Origin: a bacterium
GTDB taxonomy: Bacteria; Cyanobacteriota; Sericytochromatia; S15B-MN24; UBA4093
Assembly: GCA_017744355.1 (NCBI GenBank)
Contig: JAGIBK010000004.1
Location: 186,001-250,000, forward strand
Reading direction: 5' to 3'
Length of the DNA stretch: 64,000 nucleotides
Below are positions 61,448-64,000 of this stretch, in pieces. The position numbers and the translations under genes are program-made. Positions within the stretch are counted from its first letter, which is position 1. Every line of letters starts with the position of its first letter. The notes under the pieces are model-generated. The model had not been told where the DNA came from. It did not search any database and worked only from the letters and a program-made list of their open reading frames with translations.

Positions 61448-61972
61448 TTATTTCATGATCGGGCCGCACACGATGCGCGTCCCCGCGTTGCCCGCAGGAT
61501 CGGTCACCTCGTCGTCCGGCTTGGCGTGGATGACCAAAGAGGTCCCCTCGCCCGAGAGCAGCGAGTGGCTGCCCGCCCCCAAGTTCACCCCGGGCGCGAC
61601 GACGTCCACGGCCACCGTACCGTCCTTCCCCACCTCGATGTTCGGTAGATCACCGGCATGTGCCCCTTCGGGGTTCTTGTGGCCGTGCTTCTTGTGGTCG
61701 GGGTTGAAGTGGGGGCCCGCCGAGGTGAAGTCCGGCCCTTCACACTTGCAGACCGCATGCAGGTGCATGGCATGAATCCCGGGCGGCAAGCCCTTCGCCT
61801 TCAAGACGACCCGAACCCCCTCCGGCACCTCGGTGAAGTTGGCCGTGCCGACCTCCGCTCCCTGCGCGTTCCGCAGGACGGCCTTGGCCGTCGGAGCCGG
61901 GGAGGAGGGCGCGGTCGCCATCCCCATGGTCAAGAAGCCCACGAACGACAGGGCCAGAACACTCTTTCGCAT
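61448..61972 (-). CDS. sodC: Cu/Zn superoxide dismutase, exported
   Basis: 174 residues from the ATG at 61972 (GGAGG ahead). Signal-like N-terminus (~1-20). Metal ligands are visible: AMHLHAVCKCEG, GPHFNP, HAGDLPNIEV, with further His in SLVIHAKPDD. The active-site Arg and disulphide Cys lie in GTRIVCGPI. Converts superoxide to peroxide in the periplasm. KKHGHKNPEGAH provides the usual zinc loop. Probably transcribed alone, as the RiPP genes follow on the same strand with an 80-base gap. Confidence 0.93.
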   Translation of the reverse strand: MRKSVLALSFVGFLTMGMATAPSSPAPTAKAVLRNAQGAEVGTANFTEVPEGVRVVLKAKGLPPGIHAMHLHAVCKCEGPDFTSAGPHFNPDHKKHGHKNPEGAHAGDLPNIEVGKDGTVAVDVVAPGVNLGAGSHSLLSGEGTSLVIHAKPDDEVTDPAGNAGTRIVCGPIMK

Positions 61973-62061
61973 GAACCCTCCGCTTGCTATCGACACCGCA
62001 TCGGGCCCATGCTCGCCAATCGCAGGGGCCAAGGTCTACGTGCCAAACAGAGAGATTCTCG

Positions 62062-63168
62062 TCAGCGTGTCGAGCGAGGGTAGGTCACGCGATAGATGCG
62101 CCCGCCCGCGTCATCGCTCACCATGAGCGAGCCATCGGGGGCTTGCAGCACGTCCACGGGCCGCCCCCAGGCCTCGCCACCTCGCAGCCAGCCAGTGGCG
62201 AAGTCCTCGTAGGAGACGGGCTTGCCGCCTTTGAAGCGGACCCGCACCACCTTGTAACCGGTCGGGGGTTGGCGATTCCAGGAGCCGTGGAAGGCGACGA
62301 AGGCATCCCCCCGGTAGTCGGCGGGAAACTGAGCGCCCGTGTAGAAGGCGAGGCCCAACGCGGCCGAGTGGGCCTGGAAGGCGAGCGCGGGCGGCTCGGT
62401 CTTGGCGCAGAGCGCGGGATCCCCCAGATCGGGGTCCGGGTGGCGATCGCCCCAGCAATAGGGCCAGCCGTAGTGCGCCCCTTCCTTGACGAGGTTCAAT
62501 TCATCAGGCGGTTGGTCGTTGCCCATCCAGTCGCGGCCGTTGTCGGTGGCCCAGAGGGCCTTGGTCTCGGGGTGCCAGACGAAGCCGACCGCATTGCGCA
62601 GGCCCTTGGCGAAGATCCGGCGCCCGCTGCCATCCGGCGCGAAGCGCATGATCGTCGCGCGGCGCTCGTCCTTCTCGATACAGGCGTTGCAGTCGGAGCC
62701 CGCCGACACGTAGAGGCCCCCGTCCGGGCCGAAGCCGAGGGTCCGGGTCCAGTGCATGCCCCCGGCGGGCAGATCGCGGCTGAGCACCTGCTTGCGATCC
62801 ACCTTGCCATCCCCGTCGGTGTCCTCGAGCTTGAGGATCGCGCCCGTCTCGGCGACGTAGAGCGCCCCGTCGCGCCAGGCGAGACCGTGGGGTCGATCGA
62901 GCCCCGAGGCGAAGACCACGACGCGATCGGCGCGGCCGTCTCGGTTGCGATCGGGGAGGACGAGGATCTCACCCTTGTTCGGGCGGCTCACGGTCAAATC
63001 CCCTGCCGGCGAGAGGGCCATGAAGCGCAGGCCGGGCAGGCCCTCGACGAAGGGCGCGATCGCAAACCCCCGAGGCACCGTGAGCGGGTGAGGCAGGGGG
63101 GCGGCATCGGCCCCCGAGGCGAGTGCGCCGATGCCGAGAGCCAGGTTCAGCAGGATGCGTTTGCGCAT
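62062..63168 (-). CDS. PQQ-dependent sugar/sorbosone dehydrogenase-like protein
   Basis: 368 residues, signal peptide to about ADAA; GAGGAGG ahead of the ATG. Six-bladed GDH-type propeller: FASGLDRPHGLAWRDGALYV, GGMHWTRTLGFGPDGGLYVS, CNACIEKDERRATIMRFAPD, GLRNAVGFVWHPETKALWAT, HYGWPYCWGDRHPDPDLGDP and AFHGSWNRQPPTGYKVVRV. These follow soluble glucose/sorbosone dehydrogenases of the YliI type. PQQ synthesis genes are not in view, so the cofactor would come from elsewhere. Confidence 0.88.
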   Translation of the reverse strand: MRKRILLNLALGIGALASGADAAPLPHPLTVPRGFAIAPFVEGLPGLRFMALSPAGDLTVSRPNKGEILVLPDRNRDGRADRVVVFASGLDRPHGLAWRDGALYVAETGAILKLEDTDGDGKVDRKQVLSRDLPAGGMHWTRTLGFGPDGGLYVSAGSDCNACIEKDERRATIMRFAPDGSGRRIFAKGLRNAVGFVWHPETKALWATDNGRDWMGNDQPPDELNLVKEGAHYGWPYCWGDRHPDPDLGDPALCAKTEPPALAFQAHSAALGLAFYTGAQFPADYRGDAFVAFHGSWNRQPPTGYKVVRVRFKGGKPVSYEDFATGWLRGGEAWGRPVDVLQAPDGSLMVSDDAGGRIYRVTYPRSTR

Positions 63169-63197
63169 GGCGGCCTCCTCGCGAGGGGATCATGATA

Positions 63198-64000
63198 TCA
63201 CTCGCAAGGCTCGTTTGGTTGCCTAGCCCGGTTCGCGAGGGCGAGCTTGAGAAGCTCGGCGAGGACCGGCAGGCTCGCCGCGACCCCGACCCCGCGCGCG
63301 AGCTCGCCGAGCGAGAGCGGCACCGTGCCGAGCACCGCATGGAGGGGCGGGGCGTAGATCGCGAGCAGTTGGAGCGCCACCGCGATCGCAAGACCCAAGA
63401 GCATCCATGGGTTCGAGAAGATCCCCAGGCGCGAAAGGGGCTGCTCGATCGAGCGGAACACGAAAGCGCTGAACCACTGGAAGGCCACCAGGGTGACGAA
63501 GGCCATGGTCCGGGCCCGATCGAGCCCCCCCCCCCGCCCGAGCTCCCAGGCGAAAACGGCGAGGGTGCCCGTCGCCATGACCAGGGCGGCCGCGACCATC
63601 CGACGGATCATCTGCCGATCGACGAGCGGCGCGCCCGGCACCCGGGGCGGCTTGCGCATGTGGCCGGGCTCGGGCCGCTCGAGGGCCAGAGCCTTATCGA
63701 GCACGCCATCGGTGACCAGGTTGATCCAGAGGATCTGGACCGCCAGGAGGGGGAGCGGCAGCCCAATCGCCACCGCCGCCGAGATGGTAAGAATCTCGGC
63801 CAGGGTGGTCGAGAGGAGGTAATGCAGGACCTTTCGGAGGTTATCGGCAATGGTGCGGCCCTCCTCGACGGCCGCGACGATGCTCGCGAAGTTGTCGTCC
63901 ACCAGCACCATGTCGGCGGCCCCCTTGGCGACCTCGGTGCCGGTGCCCCCCATGGCCACCCCGATGTCCGCCTGGGCGAGAGCCGGCGCGTCGTTGACCC
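63198..64000 (-). CDS. Cation-transporting P-type ATPase, C-terminal part (5' end beyond window)
   Basis: 267 residues visible. The frame enters from the right edge with VNDAPALAQADIGVAMG, the conserved hinge of P-type ATPases, so the ATG at 63959 is internal. Then VLVDDNFASIVAAVEEGRTI, the TM region with LPLLAVQILWINLVTDGV, and C-terminal TMs typical of P2-type (Ca2+/Mn2+-like) pumps. The segment WELGRGGGLDRAR is encoded across a G11 tract (63525-63535), prone to slippage. Substrate not determinable from this part. Confidence 0.92.
   Translation of the reverse strand, partial: VNDAPALAQADIGVAMGGTGTEVAKGAADMVLVDDNFASIVAAVEEGRTIADNLRKVLHYLLSTTLAEILTISAAVAIGLPLPLLAVQILWINLVTDGVLDKALALERPEPGHMRKPPRVPGAPLVDRQMIRRMVAAALVMATGTLAVFAWELGRGGGLDRARTMAFVTLVAFQWFSAFVFRSIEQPLSRLGIFSNPWMLLGLAIAVALQLLAIYAPPLHAVLGTVPLSLGELARGVGVAASLPVLAELLKLALANRARQPNEPCE

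Larger units (their letters stand above)
1835..63389. repeat. Dispersed octamer GCGATCGC (HIP1)
   Basis: I counted more than 50 copies by eye, for example at 1835-1842 and 63382-63389, spread over coding regions of both strands and some intergenic DNA. Composition alone predicts about 2-3 at ~67% G+C. Strong enrichment of this palindrome is a known cyanobacterial trait. Confidence 0.85.

Noticed and set aside
1-64000. CRISPR array, insertion sequence, prophage or integron
   Set aside because: No regularly spaced repeats, transposase, integrase or attachment-site pairs were seen. The repeats present are coding paralogues or dispersed HIP1.
1-64000. rRNA or tRNA genes
   Set aside because: No recognisable 16S/23S/5S segments or cloverleaf structures were found by eye. 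A tRNAscan/Infernal run would be decisive.

Overview
The window is GC-rich (about two thirds G+C by eye) and gene-dense. It comes from a diderm, envelope-rich bacterium: there are many lipoprotein signal peptides, outer-membrane beta-barrel candidates, a secretin, a Tad/Flp pilus and MltA. The palindrome GCGATCGC (HIP1, a cyanobacterial hallmark) occurs more than 50 times, where base composition predicts about 2-3. No photosynthesis gene is present. I therefore infer a non-photosynthetic relative of the cyanobacteria (Sericytochromatia/Tanganyikabacteria-like), but this assignment is an inference.

Layout. 1-5155: the end of an NHL-repeat protein, a CHASE3-HAMP chemoreceptor and two small genes. 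5297-15147: a plus-strand run of six lipoproteins, most built as regulatory-like beta-sandwich, IPT/TIG domain and NHL propeller. 15217-18665: a minus-strand set with a probably inactive 5'-nucleotidase-like protein fused to a beta-barrel. 18835-22792: a papain-like protein, MltA, an unknown protein and a beta-barrel. 23066-28461: a five-gene operon encoding a FliF-tail/FliG fusion, a TPR protein, a FlgO-like outer-membrane protein, MotA and MotB, with no other flagellar gene in view. 28539-32253: assorted small genes and a GalT-like protein. 32261-40518: minus-strand tandem ATP-grasp ligases and a family of duplicated lipoproteins. 40685-50254: a complete-looking tad operon with a TadZ-TadA fusion. 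51227-54717: two Flp pilins (one only 57 residues) and a PilT-like ATPase. 54792-59311: serS, DoxX, a lipoprotein and an HExxH protein. 59308-61368: a double-GNAT protein and three RiPP precursors with nitrile-hydratase-like leaders (NHLP). 61448-64000: Cu/Zn SOD, a PQQ-type sugar dehydrogenase and the end of a cation P-type ATPase.

How the genes fit together. The most notable candidate system is the motor operon. It could place a FliG torque surface on the inner membrane (through the FliF-like anchor), MotA/MotB stators anchored to peptidoglycan, and a FlgO-like barrel in the outer membrane. That would be a trans-envelope rotary or gliding machine without a filament. A chemoreceptor and a Tad pilus with PilT nearby fit a surface-motile lifestyle. 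The second candidate system is the three-copy RiPP precursor cluster, whose short cores end in poly-lysine.
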